From positions 620,001-684,000 of the forward strand of contig NW_020194555.1 of the NCBI RefSeq assembly GCF_002865645.1: 64,000 nt of DNA. Reading direction: 5' to 3'. The position numbers and the translations under genes are program-made. Below, in pieces: positions 11,046 through 21,059 of this stretch. The notes below the pieces were generated by a model, which did no database searches, was not told the DNA's origin, and saw nothing but the letters and a program-made list of their open reading frames with translations. Origin of the DNA: Hyaloscypha bicolor E. Its lineage: Eukaryota; Ascomycota; Leotiomycetes; Helotiales; Hyaloscyphaceae. Numbering within the stretch: position 1 is the stretch's first letter; each line of letters starts with the position of its first letter.

Positions 11046-11786
11046 CGTGAGCAATTACTTGTAAGAATGGCAAACTGAGATCTTTCGTCTCAGAGCCAGG
11101 TCGTCCGTCAGCAAGGACCCTGGGTCAGAACTGCCAAATGCCTACTGAGACCCAATGCCGTGAATGTTTGCAAATAAAGACCGAGAAGGCATTATAGTTT
11201 CAGAGACGTATGTTCCTTAACCTTCACACTGAAGGGGTGTTGTATAAGCATATCAGGAAGGAGGTCATTGCCAATCACCAGGATATACCATTCTCCCTTT
11301 CAGATGATTATTGTTATCCTAGTTGGTAAGTGGCTGCTTTTAAAGGGGTAGATCGCGGGAGTAGGTTACTGCGCTTGATGGTGGGACGTCCGCTTAGGTT
11401 TTACCACATATGTGTGGTCTGGGATGTCGGGTGGGTCACACAGCGACCTTATCACGTGGAGGGATGCTTGGCCAATCTAGCTAGACCCATGTGACTAGTA
11501 GCAATTCCTGAGCAAGGAAGATTCCAAATATGGCCAGGTTCAATACCTTTAAGCATCGGTCAGAATATCTGATTCTAATTTTAACTTATGCAGATAGGTC
11601 GGATGTCAACAAGGGGCAAGTTGTCGAAGCTCAAGAAAGGAACCCTACAGGTTGCCTCCTCATGTTTCTAATTTTTGGTCGATTCTAGTGCTTATGCACG
11701 GGGAGCCAGGTTCATAACCAATTTGTCTTCTTGGGAAAAAGCTAAATAGCTCATGCAGACCCTTACGGTGTTACAATAAGGCAACG
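11046..11786. other. Divergent intergenic region
   Basis: About 740 nt between the divergent O-methyltransferase pseudogene and the gene at 11787. It would have held both promoters. It includes an imperfect palindrome ACCACATATGTGTGGT near 11,402. No gene seen. Confidence 0.4.
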
Positions 11787-12845
11787 ATGACGACTCCAGG
11801 ACGGACCCACATTCCATGGCAAACCCAACCTGCTCAAATCCAGGAATTGATTAGTTATATCGACGTTCTCGAGGCCAATGTCTCGTATCTCCAATACCAC
11901 CATGAACACTGCGATACATGGGTAGCCAGACCTCCCCTAGCAGGTGCGAACTCGCCATATCTTCCGCTTGACTTTGTTATCAACGATGAAAGCCGAGCCT
12001 CCCCAGATATGTCATCTCCGACCGTAGCCCCATGCACATGCGTATCACTTACAACTGCGCAACCATCTACCAAAAAAGTTGAGGGCAATCCCTGCTGGAA
12101 GCAAATCGCTGATCAAATAACCAAAGGGTGGGACAAACCCAACAGCTGGACGGAGAAACGGGAAGCTATTGGACTTGACTCAGTCAAGCAGAACAACTAT
12201 GCTCTGACAGCCATTCTAGGCTTGAAGAAAGACCTCCCTGTCCATCTTGCACGAGACGAGTTTCCATCATCTGCACCAAGAAACTGTATCAATGCAATCG
12301 ACGCTTTGGTAATATCGGCTCGGCAATATGCCTTGGACTCCAAAGCCTCCCAGAGAAGTTCTGGCCTCGTTGTACAGGTGCACATCTTCCGCGAACTGAT
12401 CTTCGTATCCTTGTGTGTTGTGCTGGAGCAACATGGCCTTCCAATCGATACTATCGATAGCCTAATGCGAATCTGCATGTCAAACTCTGGATCGACAAAT
12501 TTGTATCGGTTGAGGCGTGGCGCGCTTTGGGTCAATCGTGTGATCTCAGGTACTATGATGAAGAAAATGGGGTTGGGCCATGGATCTACCGAATTCTTCT
12601 TCCTCTGTGAGAATTCTTCCCCTACTACCAAAAGCAATTGACCAGCTGACCTATATGCTGCAGCCGGGAGGCCGGTATCACAATACGGTTTGCTGTGGGA
12701 GGCATGCGTGCATTCCTTGCCATATCTGAGCAACCGACTTGCCCAAATCAGCTGCACGGTTAAAGTTCCTGCGGCTAACCCGGATTGGATCCCTTTCTCA
12801 ATACTACTGATTATCAAACATCTTGTTGGTAATGCATTAACGTAG
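11787..12845 (+). CDS. Conserved fungal protein of unknown function, two exons
   Basis: I cannot name a function. The model is join(11787-12606, 12664-12845), 333 residues. The 57-nt intron starts GTGAGA, has a CTGAC branch site and ends CTGCAG. Splicing joins TEFFFL to SGRPVSQYG and continues to NPDWIPFS...KHLVGNALT and TAG; without it the protein would end ten residues later in unrelated sequence. The N-terminal third has a short predicted helix (IQELISYIDVLEANVSYLQ, possible coiled coil) and a Ser/Pro/Thr-rich linker. The C-terminal two-thirds look globular and hydrophobic, with a possible buried or membrane-proximal helix near IFRELIFVSLCVVLEQ. It is divergent from the O-methyltransferase pseudogene and unbroken, although both neighbours are pseudogenes. 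The intron, start and in-frame join support a real gene. Confidence 0.7.
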
Positions 12846-13224
12846 AAGTATGCTTCTTGCATTCGAGTGTATCTGCTGACTATCACCAGGCTGGAGCAAA
12901 TCTGCACCTCTTTGGATTATAACATAGGAATGATTTGAATCAGGGTGGCCGGTAGTTTGCTAGTTTACAGTCTGTAGTGGAGAACAGACTAGACCGTATG
13001 GATTTCATCAAACTAGAAAACGTCTAAAATTCAAGGGTGGGGTGGCAACTGAATCATTCGTATAAAATAACCCTTTGTCTTCCAGACTTCACTGAAGCCA
13101 TTTCAGTACTTGGTATCCTGTCTCGGCCGCATCAAGTCTGGTCACTATTTTCCTTTGGCCGCGACTAATGATAACTGCCTCCGCTCTGATGAGAAATGGG
13201 TGTGACTGAGGTGACTCTATTACA

Positions 13225-13894
13225 ATGGTCAATCTCCCGGCTCCCTTCAGCGACATTTTGCGCTGCAAATTACTTTTCAAGAATCCCTCCGAGATCGAAA
13301 GGCTTGAGCGACTGAGTACATCGACTCCTGAAGTTGCGGCGTTCGAGGTGAGGGAGCAGGAACTGCAGCAAAATGTCTTCTTCGACACTGTCATCGTTGC
13401 CGCCGCGTCTGGTTCTACAGTACCCTCGGGGGTATGGTGGCCGGCTTCAAGCTGCTCGAAATGATGAGCGAGGGGAGTAGGTTACGTCAGAGCAGAAAAA
13501 GGGGTTTGATTGGCATTGAGGCGTACACGGTACCGAAGCTTGATCTTGTCCAGGCCGTCTTGAGGTTTATGAGGATAACCGCTGGCCATCTTGGTCTTAG
13601 TGCTTCGGATATTAACGAGTCCAATTTCGTGGTTGACGATCGGTTCACAGGCCCTGCTTACGCAAGGGGGACCCTCTGACCGTAAACTCTATGAAAGAGG
13701 TCACTGCAACAGAGGGCATTCTGTTGGACCCGGTATATACCGGCAAAGCCATGGCTGGGATGTTGACTATGACCAGAAATGGAGAGCTGTCCCAGAGCAA
13801 AAACGTACTCTTTTGCTATACACCGGTAGGCGAAACTAGCTTTAAATCGATTTTTAGCGAGAACACTAAAAGTTATTCCGAATTGAATTATTAA
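13225..13894 (+). pseudogene. 1-aminocyclopropane-1-carboxylate (ACC) deaminase, internally deleted and frameshifted
   Basis: Relic of a fold-type II PLP enzyme of the ACC deaminase/D-cysteine desulfhydrase family. The N-terminus (LPAPFSDI...KNPSEIERLERLS) matches the family start, but it runs straight into a segment equivalent to about residue 180 of the intact enzyme (EVREQEL...FFDTVIVAAASGST). Roughly 150 residues are therefore missing, including the PLP-binding lysine. The downstream part carries family landmarks: VVDDRFTGPAY and TEGILLDPVYTGKAMAGM. Two frameshifts are visible, both at G runs: TCGGGGGTATGG near 13,430 and AAGGGGGACC near 13,670. The remaining frame ends at 13,894, at the edge of an AT-rich block. 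Non-functional as it stands. Confidence 0.85.
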
Positions 13895-14498
13895 TATTTA
13901 CATCTAGTATAATTTGCTCTTTGTCTTTCCTTTTACCCTCTATATTCGGTATAATTGAAATCTAAATACAATATAGCTCTTTATTAAAGTAATTTGTCGG
14001 ATTAAACGGAGGGAGAATAGGCTGTTTTTTTTTTTTGGCTTTTTTCGAAGGAGTTATTATTAGTAAGGCTATTAAAGAAAAGGTAATTTAAATAGAGGTA
14101 TTATTAATTTGAATAAATATCTTTCTATAAGTTCTCTGCTTTAGGATATAGGCAGCAGAAAGCGAAGTAGGTATACGAGATGCCCCCTTTATCTTTCTAT
14201 ATCATATACCGCAATTCGAGACCTTTAGAAATAATTGCCGTTTGTTAAATGCCGCAAGTAAGGAAATTCGAGGTTTGGGCGCATTATTAGTAGAGGATTT
14301 ACTAACCGCTTTTTCGAGCAAGTTTTTCGACCGACAGCAGGTATTATCCCCACAATTTCAATAAAGTTTGGAAGCGTTTGGAAGAGTGGTTATTAAGTAA
14401 TTACAATCTTAAGGTATAATAAAGTGGTTGGGAGACGCAATTTAGAGGGGGTGGTAAGCCTCGCTTAGAAACGCGGTTTTGGCGATTGTTCTGGGAAA
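13895..14498. other. AT-rich transition zone with no gene
   Basis: Mixed AT-rich sequence with a T13 run near 14,022 and some balanced patches at 14,150-14,460. I could not read a protein family from any frame. Confidence 0.5.
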
Positions 14499-15214
14499 GA
14501 CTAAAACGACCCCCCCGGTGTCGATTAGGGGTGTCGCTTGGGAGCAGGCTAGGCGCTCGGACAGGAATACCAAAACTCCGGCTTTTTCTTTATTTTAATT
14601 TAATTTTATAATGACGTAATATAATTTAATACTTGTTTTATTTCCTTATAGCGCTAATTAAGGGCTATTTAAATATAAACTTTTTTTTAAATTTTTTTTG
14701 GATTAGTAATAGTTCTTTAAATTAAAGAAGTTAAAATTTTTATATTTTATAGCCTAGAAATTTAGCAAAAAAGTCCCTAAAACCAAATTTAAGAGCCCTA
14801 TAAGCCCATAATTTATAAGGCCTTATAGGGCTCAAAAACTAAAAATTAATTAATTAGTATATAAACTCCCTAAAATTAAAATACTATTTTAAGAAATCTT
14901 TCTATTATAAGTTAGAAAGTATGTAATTATAATATAAGGGTTATAATATATGTTACGTGGCACCAGTCACGTGGTGCCACTGCACGTGACTTAGCGTATA
15001 GCCAGTGCTTTTAGCCCGGCACACAGCCTTCAGCTCAATTCAAGCTCTTTACCACCACTGCAACATCACCCTATCGTGACAATATACTAGCTTAGACTTA
15101 TATTGAAAAATCTAATTTCAGATTTTTAAAGAGCTCAGATAGCCAATTAAATATCCTTGCCCCAATCGACACCCCTAATCGATACCCGGAGGGGGGTGGG
15201 GGGTCGTTTTAGTC
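14499..15214. mobile_element. TIR element of about 716 bp carrying a nested solo LTR
   Basis: GACTAAAACGACCCCCC with GTGTCGATTAGGGGTGTCG at the left (14,499-14,545) is mirrored at the right (about 15,158-15,214) as CGACACCCCTAATCGATACC and GGGTCGTTTTAGTC. The arms differ mainly by a short GGGGTGGG insertion. The core is AT-rich and contains the LTR at 14,951-15,081. No coding capacity. Confidence 0.75.
14951..15081. repeat. Solo LTR, 131 bp, nested in a TIR element
   Basis: Starts TGTTACGTGG and ends ATCGTGACA, with ATATA on both sides (14,946-14,950 and 15,082-15,086). Its ends match those of the solo LTR at 8,218-8,400 (TGTTACG/CGTGACA), but the internal sequence differs. It contains CACGTG palindromes. 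The AT-only duplication is weak evidence on its own; the ends are convincing. Confidence 0.7.
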
Positions 15215-16037
15215 CTTCACATTTTTTCTGCATATTGGTATAGTTTCGCCTACCGCAGTACAGGAGGCCAGGTCTCTCTCAGTGCTTACCCATCCGTTAT
15301 TTAAAGTAAGATTATATTTAAGAGCTGTGAGTGTAGCATTATTATATAATACATAACTTACCTCACTCTTAAGAGGGTAGCGCATGCTATTAAAAGTTCC
15401 AATCTCTTACCCATAATGAAACTACGTTAATCCCAGAGTTTTTCTTGTCGGCCTTGCTGAGGCTCTGTAATCCAAGAAAAGATTGCACGACCGATAATAG
15501 CTAACGGCTTTCTTCGAAAATCATATCTGCAGCTTTCTCCTTAACTATATATACCACCAAAACGGGAAACGCCAGGAATCCGGGAGACTAAAGCATTTCC
15601 AATGCCCACAGTCTTCCAGGACTTTATTTCGAAGCACAAGTTTCACCCTTGCGACTTAGAGGGCAGTTCTCTCACTATTGAAGAATGCTTTAATGCTGCT
15701 TAAAGCGATTTCCCTGTAACGGTTTCTGAGGCTCGGCTTCGAGGTCCGGGTTAACTGACATATGACAGTCGCCCGAAAACTTGTGGGCACAACATTGGCC
15801 GGTTTTGGCTGAAAAAAAAAAAGATTTATCTAAGGACCAAGGCCACGCCCACACTAGTCGCGATATAGTAATGTCGCCCTCGTTTGTATCGGTGGCGTTG
15901 AGAGAAAAGAAAAAGTTCCGACCGAGTTATTATAATCCAGTATAAATCAGATATTCAACTACTACTTCTTCTTCTCCTGCACCGCATTCTTTGTCTCATC
16001 CTTTCAGGCATGAAACTCGCAGTCCGTTATCTCCAAT
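15215..16037. other. Intergenic region, no gene recognised
   Basis: Balanced to moderately AT-rich sequence between the TIR element and the membrane-protein gene. Only short frames are open. It should contain the 3' flank of the minus-strand gene that ends at 16,038. Confidence 0.4.
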
Positions 16038-17401
16038 TTACCTCGAAGCTGCTGGAGTAGCGCTGACTTCGCCCAAGCCATATTCCTCCGATCGAGGCCT
16101 GTACAGAGGGTCCTGAAATGGATTTCTTGGGTATCTCTGAGAGAGATCAGACAACTCACCTCGACGCCATGGCCAGAGTGGCCTTGAAGCTGACCAGCGG
16201 GCTGCCTGGAGATGCTTCAAGACCGGTTGTCTCATTTCTCCTAAAGCAACTGCTGCACCGCCGATAACATTACCGCAAAATGTGCACAGTTGCCTCGCGG
16301 CGGCTAAAAGTCCCGATTCGAAACTTAAAGCGCAGAGTAACACGAAACAGCATACTATGATCAAAAGCTGTATGAAGTCGAAATTGGTGTAGTTCCCGTC
16401 GAGGAACATGATACGACTACAATACTTAGATGTCTGGGTGTATTGGAGCGCGTCTGAAGGAGCTTGCGGCTTGAGCAGAATACTTGACATCATGTATCTT
16501 GCTTGCAAAAGAGAGGCTTCCATCCAGGCTTTAAGCTCTATGATCCATTGTTCATTGGGATCAATGCCAGTAAGCCTGTTGCCGTTCCAAGCCATGAGAG
16601 CCGTGACTCCACCCATGTTGCGCAGATACTCGGTCACAGTACCATTGAGCACTAATTGTCGCTGGAGCACCTCGAAGTCCGGTAGAGCATCTTGGTATCC
16701 CACATCCTGTAAGATTTGGGTCAAATCCCCAACGATATCTTCTTGTCGGCCCCAAGTTGTACAAATCATTGGGGATTGCTGGACACAAAATTGATGTTGC
16801 TCGACGCACCCGATGGCGGTATATTCTTGGTCGGGGATTGTTGCTGTGAATACATCAATTTGGCCATTCCCCACTTCTAATTGAAGATTATTGAAAGCTT
16901 GGAGGAAGATTTTGGCAAAAGCTCTGCTGTTATCCGTTGACTCGCCCGTATTACAGTCGATCCCAAGATAGCCGCCTTCATAGCTGCAGTTCCCTATAAT
17001 ATCCAAAACAGCATTTCGCGCGGAATCATGAGCAGAAAATAGAGGGTCGTCAATTATCGTCGGATAGCCAGTCCAGGCGGCTACTCTAAGGCCGAGAACG
17101 AATATCTGTCCATCCGGACGCCATAAGTTTGGATGAAATCTTATCGAATGGGAAGCCTCAAATTTACTGAGGTAAGCGGGTTGGGCCCATACATCTAACT
17201 GCGTCTCCATAGGGTCACCGTTGCTTAATATAATCCTTCTACCCGATAGTTGCTTAGAGAAGTGATTCGGGCCATTGCAAGAACTGAGGTGTGTTCCGAA
17301 TAGGTTAACACCATTGGTAGCCCCAGCACGTAAATCTCCAAACGAGATTTTGGAATTGTTGCAATCGGATCCTGATGGAATAACCAGAAATTCCTCAGTC
17401 T
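16038..17401 (-). pseudogene. Fungal membrane glycoprotein, 5' end missing at a transposon border
   Basis: C-terminal part of a large-ectodomain, single-pass fungal membrane protein of unknown function. An unbroken frame runs from about 17,401 to the TGA at 16,038; the first internal ATG is at 17,210 (METQLDVW), but upstream codons continue in the same frame (DCNNSKISFGDLRAG...GDP) up to the left inverted repeat of the 27-kb element. The ectodomain has several Cys residues, Asn glycosylation sites (NCS, NGT, NYT) and a GCVEQHQFC motif. One strong transmembrane segment (FIQLLIIVCCFVLLCALSF) is followed by a basic, Pro/Arg-rich cytoplasmic tail. No signal peptide or upstream exon is visible, which is why I call it 5'-truncated. 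The remaining frame has no stops or frameshifts, so the truncation may be recent, or an upstream exon may lie elsewhere. Confidence 0.6.
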
Positions 17402-17475
17402 ACTGAGGCCATTAGCGGGCTAGTCGACAAAACCGAGAAGCGAAAAGTGATTTTCTGATTTTTTTGATTTTCGCA

Positions 17476-17491
17476 CCCCCCCCCCCCCCCC
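17476..17491. repeat. C16 homopolymer just inside the left TIR
   Basis: Sixteen consecutive C residues separate the left TIR from the RIP-mutated interior. Its length may be unreliable in the assembly. Confidence 0.9.
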
Positions 17492-19020
17492 ATACCTCAC
17501 TAAAAAAAGAAGTACAGCATATACGCCTTATTCTCGACTACTCCTAGCCCCCCCTTAGCTTGCGTAGTCTGTAAGGCAAATCCTATGGATTACAAGGCAT
17601 ATCTCCATCTCCCTTACTCTCTATATCCTCCGTATTACCTATATTATTCGAATTATCTATATCTCCTTTATTTCCTTCTCCTCTAGTATCCTTACTCTCC
17701 TCTACCATAATCTCCTTCCCTATTATCTTCTGATCTTATATCTATTTTTATACTCGCTTTCTATATCTTATAGGCAATTAAGGCTTTAGTATAAAGGGTT
17801 TTATAGATATAAAGTAAGGCTTTCCAGACTTAATAGAAAGTATAAATTTTACTATTATTATTATATCTATAATTTATATAAATACTATTAAATTCGCCTT
17901 TTATAATTATATAGTATTTAAAAGAGTTCTTTAGTTTTTTCTTATTACTATAAGTAATATAAGCTTAAGAGAATTCGGTTCCGTAAGTATATATTAAGCT
18001 TGCTTCTAGATTTGCCTTGCCTTTCTCTAATTACTTTAGCTCTCTGCCTTAGTATAGCTTTATCTCTCTAACTTTAGTCTTATTATTAATTTACTTTATT
18101 ATTTTAGTAATATTATTAGGTAATATAAGGAAATTAAAGTATTATTACGGAAGAAGGAAAAAGAGATTATATATAAGGAGGAAGTCAAGAAATAAAAAGA
18201 TTTATTAGTTAAATATATTAATAAGAGAGAATATTATAGACTAAGTCTAGATTATTAGAGAATATATTATAAATATTATCTTTTTACTTATTTATAGCTT
18301 TATTTTTTTTAACTATTTTTGCCTTTATTAAAGCTATTACCTAAAGTTATATTTAATATATTTTTAATAAAAGAAAGCTTTAATATTAGTACTTAATAGC
18401 CTTAGATTAAATATATTTAAATATTAAAAAAATTATAATTTTAGGTATTATAGTTATAAAAATAAAGATATAAATATTCTTTTTTTTTATTTATAAAAGC
18501 CAAAATATACTAATAATAATTAAACTATACTTAACTCGTATAGTTAGCTAATTTACTTTATTAATTATAAATAATTCGAGGTAATTTAAATTTCCTTAAA
18601 TCTCTATATATAATTTATTATATAAACTTCTATATTTCTATATTTAGTAATACTATAATTATAATTTTTGGATAAGAAAAATTCCCTTATTCTAGTATAT
18701 ATAATTATATTTATTTCTTATTTTTCAAATATATAATTATTAAATTAAAGAGGCTTAAAAATTCTAAATAATACTTTTTCCTAAAAAAAAAAATATATTC
18801 TTAATAAATAGTAAAAGTAAATATAGAATTATATAATAATATAACTACTTTATACTAGTAACTTTATTTTCTATAAAATTATAATTTTATTCTATTTTTA
18901 TTCTAAAACTTTTATTTTTCTTTTATATTTTTTCGATTTTACTATTAATACTAAAAGCTTTTATTTTTTACTAATACTTTCTTTATTAATACCTTTATTA
19001 ATACCTTTATTAATATTTCT

Positions 19021-19275
19021 ATTAATACTAAAAGCTAGTATCTAATTATCTTATAACCTTTCTCTCTTTCTCTAAATTTCTTCTCTAAACTCTTTTTCCG
19101 AATCTTTTCTTTAAATCCCTCTTTTTTTAATACTTCTATTATTAATATTAAGAGCTAGTATCTAACTACTTTATAATCTTTCTCTCTTTTTCTAAATTTC
19201 TTCTCCGAATTCCTTTTCCGAATTCCTTTTCCTTTAATACTTTTACTAATAATACTAAAGCTAGTATCTAACTAT
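19021..19275. repeat. 120-bp tandem repeat, about 2.1 copies
   Basis: The unit starting ATTAATACTAAAAGCTAGTA at 19,021 recurs at 19,141 and starts a third time near 19,247. The copies differ mainly by C/T changes and a short deletion. The 120-nt period keeps the minus-strand frame. Confidence 0.75.
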
Positions 19276-19929
19276 TACTTCCGGGTTACTTTTATCTAGA
19301 ACTCCTATATTATAAGTCTTTAACTTACTTATTTCTTAGAAAGCTAAATTTTAGATCTCTTTTTCTCTTTTCTAATATCTCTTTTTCCTCTTTTCTAATA
19401 TCTCTTATATTTTCGGGCTGTTTAGAAATACCCTCTCTTAAACTTCTAAAAAAGAGGCTAATTTCTATTTAGCTTTCTCTAAACTTTAATACTTTCTTTT
19501 CTTTTCTAATACCTCTTATATTTTTGGGTTCTTTAGAAATATTTTCTTTCGAACTTCTAAAAAAGAAACTAATTTCTATTTAGATCTCTTTAAACTTTAA
19601 TACCTTCTCTCTTTCTTTAATACTTATAAAAGCCTTTAAACTATTACTAAATATCTCTATTCTTTATTTTAAAATATATACTAATTTATTCTTATAGAAA
19701 ATAGCCTTTTTTTCTCTAATCTTAACTTCTTTAATATATATTTCTTGCCTTTAGGCTATTTAGATATTTCTTTATTTACTTTTATAAAATATATATTAAT
19801 TTATTTTTTAGCTTCTTTTATCTTATTTTTCTTTTAATATTACTATATATATATCTAGTTAATACGAGTTCTTATAACCTATAATTAGGCTTTCTATTTA
19901 TTAAATATCCGAATATTTTATTTTACTCT

Positions 19930-20023
19930 TATTTTATATATTTTATTTTATATATTTTATGTATTTTATTTTATATATTTTATTTTATATATTTTATTTT
20001 ATATATTTTATTTTATATATTTT
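19930..20023. repeat. 14-bp AT tandem array
   Basis: Around six imperfect copies of TTTTATTTTATATA. Low-complexity sequence inside the RIP-mutated block. Confidence 0.8.
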
Positions 20024-20754
20024 ACTTTTCTTTTATTATAGATTAGAACTTAAATAGTATTTACCTTAAGTACTTATATTCTCGGATATATAAGATTTTT
20101 ATAGATTTTTCGGGATTATAAACTAGTTTATTTTAGTTCGAGAAAGCTTCTTTAAGAATATTTCAGAAATTATAATATTTACTATAACTTCTCCTAAAAA
20201 TTAATATAATATAAATATTTCTAGTCTATTTTCTTTCTATAAAGCAAACCGCTATTCTAAATCTATATAAAAGTCCTAATTATTCTTTAAGTTAAAATAT
20301 AAGTACTTTTTATTTCTATTAAATTAGATATAAAAAATAATAGATATTTTTGGGCTAGATTATAATACTAGTTAAATACTAAAACTTCTTATACCTATCT
20401 TATAAACTTATAATTCGAAATATATTATATTTAATAAAGCTTTTATATCTAATTACTTTATATTATAGTAAAATGTCTTAATATTATAATTAGAAAAGTT
20501 CTATTTTATAATCTTATTTATTACTTATAGATTTTCTAGCTAATAAGTCTTGGCTAATAGCTAAGAAACTTATTAACTACTTTATCTAAAGCCTCTAGAA
20601 ATAGGAAATTACCTTAATAAAAACTTAGTATTAAAAATAGATTTAACTAATTAATTTAAATAAAAAGTTTATAATAGAAATTTCTATATCTAGATAATTC
20701 TATATAATAAACTCAAGTACTTATTTCTAGTTATATAAGTAAGCTATTATAGTA

Positions 20755-21048
20755 TGGCAGGTTATACTCGTCGAAAATTATATTATTTTAGCGGTTTTGA
20801 GGTTTAGGTTATATAGTAAAGGCCACAGCCTTTTGCACGTGACTTGCGGAAATCACATAAGAAAGCTGGTTTTTCTATAGACTTAGAGAATAATTCTTTA
20901 TAAGTATTTAATTAATTAAGCTTTTATATACTATATATTATTTATACTTTACTATTTATACTTTTAATTTATTATTTTGCTATTAAGTCACGTTTTGCAC
21001 TCTGGTATACTTTATATAGGTTTTTATCTTATTATAGTTTCCCTCTTA
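20755..21048 (+). repeat. 5' LTR of the gypsy element
   Basis: 294 bp, the less mutated copy: it retains TGGCAGG, TTTTGCACGTGACTTGCGG and AAGTCACGTTTTGCAC, which the right copy has with C-to-T or G-to-A changes. Confidence 0.9.
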
Positions 21049-21059
21049 TATATTTTATA

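Larger units (their letters stand above)
17530..20754 (-). pseudogene. Left arm of the host element: RIP-mutated ORF for a charged, repetitive protein
   Basis: The plus strand is pyrimidine-rich; read on the minus strand it gives a broken frame rich in Lys, Glu, Arg, Ile and Asn, interrupted almost only by TAA and TAG. Two tandem coding repeats are visible: a 120-bp unit at 19,021-19,275 and a 111-bp unit at about 19,391-19,612. Both are multiples of three. Successive 111-bp units translate to similar peptides (LREGISKQPENIRDIR, then SKENISKEPKNIRGIR). Near 17,530-17,720 the frame ends in an acidic stretch (SKGDGDMPCNP). I recognise no family; a structural or DNA-binding protein of the element is one possibility. 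Confidence 0.4.

Noticed and set aside
12197..12907. 236-codon minus-strand ORF opposite the unknown two-exon gene
   Set aside because: The plus-strand model has a start, a proper intron and a natural stop, while the minus frame has no recognisable features.
9608..13894. Active secondary-metabolite gene cluster
   Set aside because: There is no polyketide, peptide or terpene synthase, and the only tailoring enzyme here is a pseudogene. The FAD monooxygenase and MFS relic lie more than 30 kb away beyond the large element.
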